Origin: Arthrobacter sp. StoSoilB5
Lineage (GTDB): Bacteria; Actinomycetota; Actinomycetes; Actinomycetales; Micrococcaceae
Length of the DNA stretch: 64,000 nt
Assembly: GCF_019977235.1 (NCBI RefSeq)
Contig: NZ_AP024646.1
Location: 1,922,001 to 1,986,000 of the forward strand
Reading direction: 5' to 3'
A program made the translations under genes and the position numbers. Positions 18,640-29,801 of the stretch are shown here, piece by piece. The notes under the pieces were generated by a model that was given only the letters and a program-made list of their open reading frames with translations, was not told where the DNA came from and searched no databases. Position 1 is the first letter of the stretch. Every line of letters begins with the position of its first letter.

Positions 18640-19131
18640 CTATCGCGTGCTCAACGCGGCGACGAGTTCGTCCGGCCTGCGGGAAGACACCAACCAATAA
18701 GGCGTTCGGTCGGCGGGATCGGTGATGGCGATTTTGACTACGGGATCGATCCACCCGCGGAAACACATGTACGCCAGCCCATTGAGGCGGGGGCCACGCT
18801 CGGCGGTGGCCTCCTCTTTTTTGAACGCCTCCGCGGTGCCGACGAATTTTCGCTCGATGGTGGCCCGCCCCACCCTCAGGCTGTCCCGCGTCACGATGAT
18901 GGTGGGCGTTGAGACCACCAACAGGATGGTCATGATCGCTAGGAGAACCAGGGCGGCGATGATGCCCGCAGCGGCGCTGATGGGTGCGAACATCAGGATT
19001 CCAGCGCCCGAGAGGCCCACGACGACGATCCAGATCCAAATGGTTGGCCATAATTTCTCGGTGAACAGTACCTCGGAGGCGGTGGGATTGTTCCGGGCAG
19101 GCACGGGAGCGGACTGGTCAGACGTAGGCAT
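18640..19131 (-). CDS. DUF3093 family membrane protein
   Basis: 163 aa. Two adjacent hydrophobic helices (about 30-50 and 53-74) follow a polar N-terminus; the rest is a cytoplasmic domain with FRGWIDPVVKIAI and a C-terminal RRPDELVAAL element typical of DUF3093. Function unknown. It is transcribed divergently from dut, an arrangement also present in mycobacteria (Rv2698-Rv2697c, from memory). Confidence 0.85.
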   Translation of the reverse strand: MPTSDQSAPVPARNNPTASEVLFTEKLWPTIWIWIVVVGLSGAGILMFAPISAAAGIIAALVLLAIMTILLVVSTPTIIVTRDSLRVGRATIERKFVGTAEAFKKEEATAERGPRLNGLAYMCFRGWIDPVVKIAITDPADRTPYWLVSSRRPDELVAALSTR

Positions 19132-19182
19132 GGGTCCAGCTTATCGGCCCTTGGCGTGGCTACTTGCCGGAGTGCCTTCATG

Positions 19183-19212
19183 GATGGGCCCAGTAGAGAT
19201 GGGCCCAGTAGA
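19183..19212. repeat. Tandem 15-bp repeat in the dut promoter region
   Basis: GATGGGCCCAGTAGA is repeated head to tail at 19183-19197 and 19198-19212. The second copy runs into the likely -10 hexamer of dut, so the duplication may have altered or created the promoter. Confidence 0.85.
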
Positions 19213-19214
19213 AT
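19209..19214 (+). promoter_or_regulatory. Candidate -10 element of dut (leaderless transcript)
   Basis: TAGAAT ends 8 bases before the dut GTG. Transcription from it would start at or next to the start codon, and no ribosome-binding site is present between them, both consistent with a leaderless mRNA, common in actinobacteria. Confidence 0.5.
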
Positions 19215-19222
19215 AGTCCACT

Positions 19223-19735
19223 GTGAGCAACGAGACCGCAGTATTCAGTAATGAGACCACCGCAGCGTACGGCGCGCCCACTTTGGACGTTCAGCTGAAG
19301 ATGCTCGACGCCGGGTTGGAAGCCCCCTCCTATGCGCACCCCGGCGATGCCGGCGCGGACTTGCGGGCCCGCGAGGATGTGAAACTTGCCCCTGGAGAAC
19401 GGAAATTGGTTCCTACCGGCGTTTCAATTGCCCTCCCGGACGGCTTTGTGGCACTCATCCACCCGCGGTCCGGCCTGGCGACCAAGCACGGCCTCACTGT
19501 GGTCAACGCACCCGGAACTGTGGACGCAGGTTACCGCGGAGAAATCGCGGTCACACTGCTCAACACCGATCAAAACCACGCCATTGAGCTCAAGCGCGGC
19601 GATAGAATTGCCCAAATGGTTATTCAGCGCGTTGAGTACGCGCGCTTCGTGATGGTTGATGATCTGTCCGACTCCGCCCGGGGAACGGGCGGCTTTGGTT
19701 CCACCGGCGGATTCAACGCACCGGTGGCCGGATAA
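19223..19735 (+). CDS. dut: dUTP diphosphatase
   Basis: 170 aa. All five trimeric dUTPase motifs are visible in order: [12 protein letters not shown] (near 36), PRSGLA (near 80), the uracil-binding [14 protein letters not shown] (near 95), RIAQMVIQ (near 128), and the Gly-rich arm [10 protein letters not shown] near 153. It hydrolyses dUTP to dUMP and PPi, keeping uracil out of DNA. The N-terminal 20 residues are an extension. The GTG start has no Shine-Dalgarno; see the promoter entry. Starts a plus-strand run through the DUF3159 gene. Confidence 0.96.
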   Translation: MSNETAVFSNETTAAYGAPTLDVQLKMLDAGLEAPSYAHPGDAGADLRAREDVKLAPGERKLVPTGVSIALPDGFVALIHPRSGLATKHGLTVVNAPGTVDAGYRGEIAVTLLNTDQNHAIELKRGDRIAQMVIQRVEYARFVMVDDLSDSARGTGGFGSTGGFNAPVAG

Positions 19736-19788
19736 CCCACGGGGTTGCGGTTTACTTGGGGATAGACCACTACTAAGGAGACAACCCA

Positions 19789-20562
19789 ATGCTTTTTGGG
19801 CGCGGCAAAAAGTCCAAGGCCGAGCGGCCGGAAACCGCTGGCACCGTCGAGGAAAACGACGCGGCTGAGGCAAGAATCCCTGCAGCTGGCGAGTCCGGCA
19901 CCAAGGGTGATTTCCGGCTTGGCAAAGGCCCTTGGGACATCGATGAGATCGAGGACCGCGATGGATACGTGGATCTTGGCGCACTCCTGATCGCCCCGGC
20001 CGACGGACTCCAGTTACGGCTGGAAGTGGAAGAAGCTACCCAGCGCGTGGTGGCCGTTACCATGGACCTGGCCGGCTCAAGCCTCCAGCTCCAGGCATTC
20101 GCTGCCCCGCGTTCGGAAGGCCTTTGGGATGAGATCCGCGAGCAGATCGGACAATCCGTAGCCAGCCAGGGTGGCGAGACTGAAGAAGTGCCTGGAACGT
20201 TTGGCACGGAGCTCGTGGCGAAACTGCCAGCCGAGGCTACCGATGGCAGCCGGGGTTTCCGCGCCGCCCGCTTCATGGGTGTGGATGGTCCCCGGTGGTT
20301 CCTTCGTGGTGTCCTCGGTGGCGAAGCGGCACTGGACCGGGAGGCCGCGGCAGGCTTGGAAGAACTGTTCCGGCGCGTGGTTGTTGTCCGCGGTGACAAC
20401 CCTATGCCGCCGCGCGAATTGCTGCAGCTGCGCCTGCCCAAGGATGCTGCCGCCCAGGGCCCAGCCCAATCCCAGGCGGCAGCTGCCGAACCCGGCGCAC
20501 AGCAAGGCGGGCCCGCCATGCAGCAGCCGGAGCGTGGACCGGAGATCACCCAGATTGGCTGA
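19789..20562 (+). CDS. DUF3710 family protein
   Basis: 257 aa. Charged, likely disordered N-terminus (1-45), a DUF3710 core with GPWDIDEIEDRDGYVDLGAL and RGFRAARFMGVDGPRWFLRG, and a Gln/Ala/Pro-rich tail (220-257). Conserved in actinobacteria beside dut; function unknown. An AAGGAGA ribosome-binding site precedes the ATG. Its stop overlaps the TTG start of the OB-fold gene by 8 bases. Confidence 0.88.
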   Translation: MLFGRGKKSKAERPETAGTVEENDAAEARIPAAGESGTKGDFRLGKGPWDIDEIEDRDGYVDLGALLIAPADGLQLRLEVEEATQRVVAVTMDLAGSSLQLQAFAAPRSEGLWDEIREQIGQSVASQGGETEEVPGTFGTELVAKLPAEATDGSRGFRAARFMGVDGPRWFLRGVLGGEAALDREAAAGLEELFRRVVVVRGDNPMPPRELLQLRLPKDAAAQGPAQSQAAAAEPGAQQGGPAMQQPERGPEITQIG

Positions 20563-20929
20563 TACGCCAGGCTCGTCGGGGCCTGCCAGCGAGCATCCCC
20601 ATCAAGGCATCCGCGACCTACCCGCCCGTGGAAGGGCCACGTGCACCGGATTCATCGAATCTGTCACGCATCAACCGCCAAGTGAGCAACCCTTCTTTTC
20701 GGCAATCATTGTGGATGCCTTGGAGCACAGTTCGCAATCGTCGATCGGCGGTGGGGGAGTGAAGAAGCCGTACACGCGGCTCCGCGTCATCTGGTTGGGC
20801 AGGGACCGGGTACCCGGAATTGAAGCGGGAGTGGAACTGCGATTGAACGGCATGGTGACCCAACTGGACGGCCTGCCTGCGATGTTCAATCCACGCTACG
20901 AGATACTTTCCCGTCAGGAGCACCTATGA
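20555..20929 (+). CDS. OB-fold nucleic-acid-binding domain protein
   Basis: 124 aa from a TTG start that overlaps the DUF3710 stop. The region 28-120 has the alternating strands of an OB fold (GRATCTGFIESV, TRLRVIWLGR, LRLNGMV, MFNPRYEIL), the type seen in RecG wedge or tRNA anticodon-binding modules. The longer in-frame reading from 20171 would lie inside DUF3710 and is rejected. Ends in an ATGA overlap with the DUF3159 gene, so the three genes are translationally coupled. Partner and ligand unknown. Confidence 0.82.
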   Translation: MADTPGSSGPASEHPHQGIRDLPARGRATCTGFIESVTHQPPSEQPFFSAIIVDALEHSSQSSIGGGGVKKPYTRLRVIWLGRDRVPGIEAGVELRLNGMVTQLDGLPAMFNPRYEILSRQEHL

Positions 20930-21708
20930 CCATGGCCAACGGACCAGAGCCGAAGGATCCCACACAGCCCGGGCCGGGGAAGAGTGAAACCACGGCTACG
21001 GGGTCAGCCACGACCCCGGCAAGCAAAAGCCCGGGCGTTGCCGATTTAGCTGCTGGCTATGCAGAAAAGGCGGGACTCCACCGCAACAGTGCCGGCCATG
21101 TGGACATGTTGAAGTCCGCCGGAGGAGTCCAAGGCATCGCGGAGAGCATCCTCCCGGGCCTTCTCTTCCTCGTGGTGTTCACTGTCAGCCGGGACCTGAC
21201 GGTTTCCCTTGTGGCGGCGTTGGCTACCGCGGCAATCTTCACCGTTGTCCGCCTGATCCAACGACGTCCCTTGACGCAGGCACTCGCCGGTGTGGTCGGC
21301 GTCGGGATTTCTGCGTGGTTGGCCAACACCACCGGGAAGGCTGAAGACTTCTACGTTCTCGGCTTCTTCACCAACATTGCCTATATCACCGGCATGGTGC
21401 TGTCCATCGTGCTGAAATGGCCCATCGCCGGCTTGTTGTTTGGATTTGTCCGGAACGAGGGCCTTGAATGGCGTAAAGATCCTGAGCGGCTGCGGGCCTA
21501 CCAGCTTGGCACCTGGATTGTTATAGCCGTACTCGCGCTGCGGCTAGTGGTGCAGGTGCCCCTGTACTTCCTGGGTGAGCCAGGGTTGACGGCATTGGCT
21601 ACTACGCGGCTCGTGATGGGTGCACCGCTGTATATCCTCGGCCTTTGGGTGGCTTGGCTTGTGACCAAGCCGGCACCTCAACCGTCGAAGCCGTCGTCCT
21701 CGGCCTGA
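20926..21708 (+). CDS. DUF3159 family integral membrane protein
   Basis: 260 aa. A polar N-terminal 70 residues is followed by about six hydrophobic helices between 75 and 250 (for example LPGLLFLVVFTVSR, SWLAN-flanked and ITGMVLSIVLKWPIAGLLFG). DUF3159 is a conserved actinobacterial membrane family without assigned function. The start overlaps the OB-fold gene (ATGA). The 3' end overlaps the convergent TrkA-like gene by 31 bases. Confidence 0.87.
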   Translation: MTMANGPEPKDPTQPGPGKSETTATGSATTPASKSPGVADLAAGYAEKAGLHRNSAGHVDMLKSAGGVQGIAESILPGLLFLVVFTVSRDLTVSLVAALATAAIFTVVRLIQRRPLTQALAGVVGVGISAWLANTTGKAEDFYVLGFFTNIAYITGMVLSIVLKWPIAGLLFGFVRNEGLEWRKDPERLRAYQLGTWIVIAVLALRLVVQVPLYFLGEPGLTALATTRLVMGAPLYILGLWVAWLVTKPAPQPSKPSSSA

Positions 21709-22412
21709 TCCGCAACGTCTGATGCGCCATCGCGGGGCCCTTGGCCCGCCATGGACGCTGGTGACAATAGGGCCCGGAGGCCGTTCTCTGCTGCGATGGT
21801 GGTCACGAAGAACAGTTCGTCGCCACCATCCAGGACGTCATCGCGGCTTGGGGTGATGGGCGCCTGATCGCGAAGGATGGCTACCAGGGTGGCATCTTCA
21901 GGCCACTCGATAGCGCCCACCGTGCTCCCAATGACGTGGGAGTCGTGGGGGACTGTAAATTCCACGATCGAGGCGACGCCGGTCTGTAAGGTCAACAGCC
22001 GTACGATGTCGCCGATTTCCACGGCCTCCTCCACCAGGGCAGTCATGAGCTGGGGAGTGTTGACGGCGACGTCCACACCCCAGGAGTCATTGAACATCCA
22101 GTCGTTCTTGGGGTTGTTGACGCGCCCAACAGTGCGGCCCACAGCGAATTCCGTCTTGGCGAGCAGCGACACCACAAGGTTCACTTTGTCGTCACCCGTT
22201 GCGGAAACCACGACGTCGGCATCCTCAAGTTTCGCGTCCTGCAGGGTGCTGAGTTCGCAGGCGTCGCCCACCAGCCAGCGCGCACCCCGAAGGCCACTGC
22301 GGCCAATGACCTCGGGCTTGAGGTCGATGAGCAAGATCTGGTGGTTGTGGGCCAAGAGCTCACGGGCGATGGACGAGCCGACGCTGCCTGCGCCAACGAT
22401 GACAACTTTCAC
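21678..22412 (-). CDS. TrkA-type K+ transport regulatory protein (second copy of pair)
   Basis: 244 aa. N-terminal Rossmann RCK-N domain with GAGSVGSSIA at residues 7-16 and acidic residue at the end of strand 2 (LLIDLK), then an RCK-C domain with EFTVPHDSHVIGSTVG near 160. Such cytosolic subunits bind NAD(H) or nucleotides and gate Trk/Ktr potassium channels. It follows the first TrkA-like gene directly: the last base of one is shared with the first of the other. Equivalent to mycobacterial CeoC/TrkB by position. The C-terminal 25 residues are acidic and Gly-rich. Confidence 0.88.
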   Translation of the reverse strand: MKVVIVGAGSVGSSIARELLAHNHQILLIDLKPEVIGRSGLRGARWLVGDACELSTLQDAKLEDADVVVSATGDDKVNLVVSLLAKTEFAVGRTVGRVNNPKNDWMFNDSWGVDVAVNTPQLMTALVEEAVEIGDIVRLLTLQTGVASIVEFTVPHDSHVIGSTVGAIEWPEDATLVAILRDQAPITPSRDDVLDGGDELFFVTTIAAENGLRALLSPASMAGQGPRDGASDVADQAEDDGFDG

Positions 22413-23083
22413 TAAAACTCCTTGGCCGGTGCTTTGGCGAGGACCCGGCTGATCTCCGAGGTCCTGTCCAGGCTCAACATTGCGTGGACGGTGTCGCCTT
22501 CCTGATAGGCCGTACCCGGCTGGGGCAGGAGGCCCTCTCCAAAGCGCGTCAGGAAGGCCACGCGGATGCCTGCGGCAGCTTCGATGGACGTCAGGTTATG
22601 GCCAATCCACCCTTCGTGCAGATCCACTTCGGCCAGGACGAGCCGCCCGGATGGCTCACGGTAGTCGCCGGCGAGATGCTGCTCGGGAAGGATGCGCCTG
22701 AGGACCTGGTCGGCGCTCCAGCGCACGGCGGCCACGGTGGGGATGCCGAGGCGCTGGTAAATTTCGGCGCGGCCGGGATCGTAGATGCGGGCCACGACGT
22801 GTGCAACATGGAAGGTCTCGCGTGCCACGCGGGTGGCCAGGATATTGGAATTATCACCACTGGAAACAGCGGCGAATGCGTAAGCCTCTTCCACCCCGGC
22901 CTGCTTCAGGGTGTCCCTGTCGAAACCAACGCCAGTGACCTTGCGGCCGGTAAACGTGTTGCGCAGCCGACGAAACGCCCGTTCGTCCTGATCGATGATG
23001 GCCACCGAATGGCCGGCGTCTTCCAAAGTGTGTGCCAGGGTTGCGCCAACACGGCCGCAACCCATGATCACGAAGTGAGCCAC
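22412..23083 (-). CDS. TrkA-type K+ transport regulatory protein (first copy of pair)
   Basis: 223 aa. RCK-N domain with GCGRVGATLA at residues 8-17 and SVAIIDQDERAF, and an RCK-C domain (about 140-215). Same fold as its downstream neighbour but diverged; the pair probably forms a hetero-oligomer, as proposed for CeoB/CeoC of mycobacteria. Start lies 79 bases from the divergent APC permease ATG, so both sides may share regulation. No Trk membrane channel is present in the window. Confidence 0.88.
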   Translation of the reverse strand: MAHFVIMGCGRVGATLAHTLEDAGHSVAIIDQDERAFRRLRNTFTGRKVTGVGFDRDTLKQAGVEEAYAFAAVSSGDNSNILATRVARETFHVAHVVARIYDPGRAEIYQRLGIPTVAAVRWSADQVLRRILPEQHLAGDYREPSGRLVLAEVDLHEGWIGHNLTSIEAAAGIRVAFLTRFGEGLLPQPGTAYQEGDTVHAMLSLDRTSEISRVLAKAPAKEF

Positions 23084-23162
23084 CGTGTCTCCTTATGTGT
23101 GTTTACCGTGCCGCTGCGTAAGACTTTACCGGTGCGGTGGACGTAAAGCGGAGACCGCCGTC

Positions 23163-25175
23163 ATGACATCGCTGGGGATTCAGAGTAGTTTTGCGAAAGT
23201 GTTGACAATACTGAATGCAGCGAAGCGGGTGTTGGTGGGCCGGCCAGTCCGGAATGACCGCCTATCCCACACCCTCTTGCCCAAACGCATCGCTTTGCCC
23301 ATCTTCGCCTCGGACGCCCTGTCTTCAGTGGCCTACGCGCCGGATGAAATCCTGCTGACCCTGGCTCTTGCCGGCGTCAGTGCGGTTGCGTTCTCGCCGC
23401 TGGTGGGGCTGGCCGTGATGGTGGTGTTGCTTACAGTAGTGGCCTCCTACCGGCAGAATGTGCACGCCTACCCATCGGGCGGAGGCGACTATGAGATCGC
23501 CAACGTCAACTTGGGAAGGTACGCCGGGCTCACAGTCGCTTCGGCGCTCCTCGTGGACTACGTCCTGACCGTTGCAGTGTCGATGTCGTCCGCGGCAGCG
23601 TATCTCACAACAGCAATCCCTTCGCTGCACGGCCAACAGGCGATGATCGCAACTGTGGGCGTGATCATTCTCGCGTTGGTCAACTTGCGGGGCATCAAGG
23701 AAGCCGGAACGGTCTTCGCCGTTCCCACGTACATCTTCATGGCGTCCATCCTGGGAATGACCCTCGTCGGCATTTTCCAGGCCCTTACGGGACAACTGGG
23801 CGAGGCACCATCCGCCAACTTCACCATCGTGCCCGAGGCCGGCTTCGATGAAGGCCTGGTTGGCCTTGCCGGTGCGTTCCTGTTGCTGCGGGCCTTTTCC
23901 TCGGGCGCTGCCGCCTTGACGGGTGTGGAGGCGATCAGCAATGGTGTGCCCAACTTCCAAAAGCCCAAGAGCAAGAACGCAGCCACAACGCTGTTGCTGC
24001 TTGGCGCGATCGCGGCGGCCATGCTTGCGGGCATCCTGTATCTCGCAAACGCCACGAAGGTGCACATTGTCCTGGATCCCGCCAAGGAATTCCTCCTTGA
24101 TGGCAAGCCGTTGCCCGAGGGCTACATCCAAAACCCGGCGATCAGCCAGATCGCGGACACTATTTTTGGGGCGGGTTCCATTCCCTTTTACGTCGTGGTG
24201 GCTGCCACTGGCGTCATCCTCGTGTTTGCTTCCAATACCGCGTTCAACGGCTTCCCTGTACTGGGCTCCATCCTGGCGCAGGACGGCTACCTTCCCCGGC
24301 AACTCCGCACCCGCGGCGACAGGTTGGCCTTCAGCAACGGCGTGCTTGCCCTGGCGGCCGGGGCGCTGGTCCTCATCCTTTCGTTCAACGCCGATGTCAC
24401 CAAGCTCATCCAGCTGTACATCGTAGGTGTCTTCATTTCCTTCACCGCCAGCCAGCTCGGCATGGTCCGGCACTGGGGCCGCGAATTGAAGCTGGCCCGG
24501 GATAAAGCCATCCGCCGCAGGATCATCAAGTCCCGGACCATCAACATGGTGGGGTTCGGCATGACTGCGCTGGTTCTGGTGATCGTCCTCATCACCAAGT
24601 TTGAGCAAGGTGCCTGGATCGCGCTGCTGGCCATGTTCGTGCTGTTCCTGATCATGTGGAGTATCCGGGCGCACTATGACAATGTTGCCAAGGAACTGGC
24701 CGTTGACGAGGATTCCTCGCCGCGCGCGCTGCCTACCCGGGTCCACGCCGTGCTGCTTGTTTCGCACGTCCGCAAACCCGTACTCCGTGCCCTGGCTTAC
24801 GCCCGGGCGTCGCGGCCATCGCGGCTCGATGCGATTACCGTGGATATCAACTCCGAAGAGACAGAACACACCGTCCGGGATTGGGAAAAGCTGGAAATTC
24901 CAGTACCGCTCACCGTCCTGGCCAGCCCCTACCGCGAGACCGTGACTCCGATCATGGAGTACATCAAGAACATGAGACGCGACTCACCCCGCGACCTGAT
25001 CGTGGTGTACATCCCTGAGTACGTCGTGGGCAAATGGTGGGAGCAGCTGGTCCACAACCAGACGGCACTCCGAATCAAGACGCGGCTCCACTTTGAACCT
25101 GGAGTCATGGTTGCCAGCGTTCCGTGGCAGCTGAAGTCGTCCGAAGAAGCAAAGGCACTGCAGGATACCCAATGA
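23163..25175 (+). CDS. APC-superfamily permease with cytoplasmic C-terminal domain
   Basis: 670 aa. About twelve hydrophobic helices between residues 45 and 500 including SDALSSVAYAPDE and the Gly-rich SGGGDYEIANVNLG typical of this APC branch, then a roughly 150-residue soluble C-terminal domain (from about 515). Divergent from the trkA pair, as Rv2690c is in M. tuberculosis (from memory). Transporters of this type include amino-acid and potassium uptake permeases; the neighbouring RCK genes make potassium plausible but this is inference. ATG 23163 has GCGGAG upstream and is preferred to the 26-residue-longer GTG start at 23085. Confidence 0.88.
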   Translation: MTSLGIQSSFAKVLTILNAAKRVLVGRPVRNDRLSHTLLPKRIALPIFASDALSSVAYAPDEILLTLALAGVSAVAFSPLVGLAVMVVLLTVVASYRQNVHAYPSGGGDYEIANVNLGRYAGLTVASALLVDYVLTVAVSMSSAAAYLTTAIPSLHGQQAMIATVGVIILALVNLRGIKEAGTVFAVPTYIFMASILGMTLVGIFQALTGQLGEAPSANFTIVPEAGFDEGLVGLAGAFLLLRAFSSGAAALTGVEAISNGVPNFQKPKSKNAATTLLLLGAIAAAMLAGILYLANATKVHIVLDPAKEFLLDGKPLPEGYIQNPAISQIADTIFGAGSIPFYVVVAATGVILVFASNTAFNGFPVLGSILAQDGYLPRQLRTRGDRLAFSNGVLALAAGALVLILSFNADVTKLIQLYIVGVFISFTASQLGMVRHWGRELKLARDKAIRRRIIKSRTINMVGFGMTALVLVIVLITKFEQGAWIALLAMFVLFLIMWSIRAHYDNVAKELAVDEDSSPRALPTRVHAVLLVSHVRKPVLRALAYARASRPSRLDAITVDINSEETEHTVRDWEKLEIPVPLTVLASPYRETVTPIMEYIKNMRRDSPRDLIVVYIPEYVVGKWWEQLVHNQTALRIKTRLHFEPGVMVASVPWQLKSSEEAKALQDTQ

Positions 25176-26536
25176 CCTCCCACAGCATTTCCCCTCTCAC
25201 TGAAAACAGCGGAGGCCAAGGCACGCCGGGCACCGAACTGATCGTTGACGTTGGCCCCATCGCGCATGGCGGGCACTTCGTCGCACGCCATGAAGGCCGC
25301 GTCATCTTCGTACGCCACGGCGTTCCGGGGGAGAAGGTCCGTATCCGGTTGACCGACTCCGGTGACTCGTCGCGCTTCTGGCGTGCCGACGTCGTCGAAG
25401 TCCTGGAAGCCTCGCCGGACCGCGTGCCGCACTTCTGGAAGCTGGCCGACTCGCTGGCGGCGTGGCGGCAGGGAAATCCGCCTGTTGGCGGTGCCGAACT
25501 CGGCCACATCTCCCTGCAGCGGCAGCGTGCCCTGAAGGCTGAAGTGCTCTCGGAACAACTCAAGAGACTTGCTGGCCTGGACCTCGCCGTCGAGGTTGAA
25601 GCAGTGGGTGCCCCCGACGGCGGACTCGGCTGGCGTACCCGCGCCAGCTTTGCCGTCACACCCAAGGGGCGGCTGGGTATGCATGCCCACCGATCAGACG
25701 TGGTGGTGCCCATCCGGGAGATGCCCTTGGCCCTTCCCGGAATCAACGATCTCCGGTTGTGGGACCTGGACCTCAGCGGGATAGCACGTATCGAAGTGGC
25801 GTCGCCGGCCAATGGCTCCAGGCCTCTTGTGTTGCTGGCACCGGAGGAAGCCACCAGTCCAAAGCGGCTCCACAGCATCCTTTCGCAGTTGCCGCACGAT
25901 GTTTCAGTGGCCAGCTTTGATCCCGGCAAGGGCCAGGTGCTGCAGCTTCGGGGCCGGACCTGGGTGCAGGAATCGGCAGCCGGTCACGAATACCGCGTCA
26001 CAGGCGAAGGCTTCTGGCAAATCCACAAGGACGCGCCGGACACCCTTGTCAACGCGGTGACCGGCTACCTCGCGGGCGGAGGGTACCTCCAACCAGGTGC
26101 TGCTGTAGCGGACCTCTATGCAGGCGCAGGCCTGTTTACTGCACCTTTGGCTGACGCAGTAGGAGTTACAGGTTCGGTATTGTCCGTTGAAGGGGCGCCT
26201 GGCACCAGCCGTGATGCGCGCAAGAACCTGCACGGAGAATCCCATGTTGAAATCGTGCAGGGACGGGTGGAACGGGTCTTGCACCAACGCCCCCGGAACT
26301 TCGATTCCTTGGTCCTGGACCCGCCGCGCGTAGGGGCCGGAAAGGCCGTGGTGAACCAACTCATGGCTTCGCGTCCCCGGGCGATTGCCTATGTGTCCTG
26401 TGACCCGGCTTCTTTTGCACGTGATCTGGGTTACTTCCAGCAAGGCGGCTGGCGCTTGGAATCGTTGAGGGCATTCGACCTGTACCCCAACACCCATCAC
26501 TTGGAGACCGTCGCGCTCATCGTTCCCGCTGCTTAG
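25172..26536 (+). CDS. TrmA/RumA-type class I SAM-dependent RNA methyltransferase
   Basis: 454 aa. N-terminal TRAM-like beta domain (about 20-85, VDVGPIAHGGHFVARHEGRV), central domain, and C-terminal SAM domain with VADLYAGAGLFTAPLA near 313, VLDPPRVGAG near 385 and the catalytic-loop AYVSCDPASFARDL near 412, whose Cys is the methyl-acceptor nucleophile. Methylates C5 of uridine in rRNA or tRNA; which site is not decidable here. The four-cysteine Fe-S cluster of RumA is not evident. ATGA overlap with the permease gene shows coupling. Rv2689c-like by position. Confidence 0.9.
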   Translation: MTSHSISPLTENSGGQGTPGTELIVDVGPIAHGGHFVARHEGRVIFVRHGVPGEKVRIRLTDSGDSSRFWRADVVEVLEASPDRVPHFWKLADSLAAWRQGNPPVGGAELGHISLQRQRALKAEVLSEQLKRLAGLDLAVEVEAVGAPDGGLGWRTRASFAVTPKGRLGMHAHRSDVVVPIREMPLALPGINDLRLWDLDLSGIARIEVASPANGSRPLVLLAPEEATSPKRLHSILSQLPHDVSVASFDPGKGQVLQLRGRTWVQESAAGHEYRVTGEGFWQIHKDAPDTLVNAVTGYLAGGGYLQPGAAVADLYAGAGLFTAPLADAVGVTGSVLSVEGAPGTSRDARKNLHGESHVEIVQGRVERVLHQRPRNFDSLVLDPPRVGAGKAVVNQLMASRPRAIAYVSCDPASFARDLGYFQQGGWRLESLRAFDLYPNTHHLETVALIVPAA

Positions 26537-26543
26537 GCAGGTT

Positions 26544-26575
26544 ATCGCCCGCCACGCCAGCGCATGGCGGGCGAT
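26544..26575 (+). terminator. Hairpin after the RNA methyltransferase gene
   Basis: Perfect 11-bp inverted repeat (26544-26554 / 26565-26575, arm ATCGCCCGCCA) with a 10-base loop, 8 bases after the stop. No T-run, as is common in actinobacteria. Confidence 0.65.
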
Positions 26576-26801
26576 GCGGGCCGTGCAGCATTCGGCGGAA
26601 CTGCCCTCCAGCAGTGCTTGAACGTGATCGATGCCACTACGATGGGCGTAGTAGTCCCGCATAGTAGCCCCACTCCGCATGGTTCCGCACGGCGGACAGG
26701 GGTGACCAACTGAGAGTGCCGCCAGGCTAAGTAAGGTGCGCCTAACTGGCTAGCGGCCAACCACGCGACAAAGATGAAACTGTTGCGAGAGGAGTCCTGC
26801 C

Positions 26802-29612
<2,811 letters not shown>

Positions 29613-29649
29613 TGAACCGGCTGGTCTCCAGCTGATTCCGATGCCAGGC

Positions 29650-29681
29650 AGCCCCGGCTGGTCGCCCGACCAGCCGGGGCT
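29650..29681 (+). terminator. Strong terminator after acnA
   Basis: Perfect 15-bp inverted repeat (29650-29664 / 29667-29681, arm AGCCCCGGCTGGTCG) followed by TTT, 37 bases after the acnA stop. Confidence 0.85.
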
Positions 29682-29801
29682 TTGGCGTCCCAGGGCGAGT
29701 ATCCACCTCGCAGGCATATTCACCTCGCACGCGCGCGCGAAAACGCTGGCCCCGGCACGCGCTAAAGTTAACAAGCACGTCATTCACCCTAAGGAGGGCC
29801 G

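Noticed and set aside
26722..26755. AGTAAGGTGCGCCTAACT as a DtxR/IdeR iron box before acnA
   Set aside because: Only half-sites match the TTAGGTTAGGCTAACCTAA consensus; too weak to list as a site.
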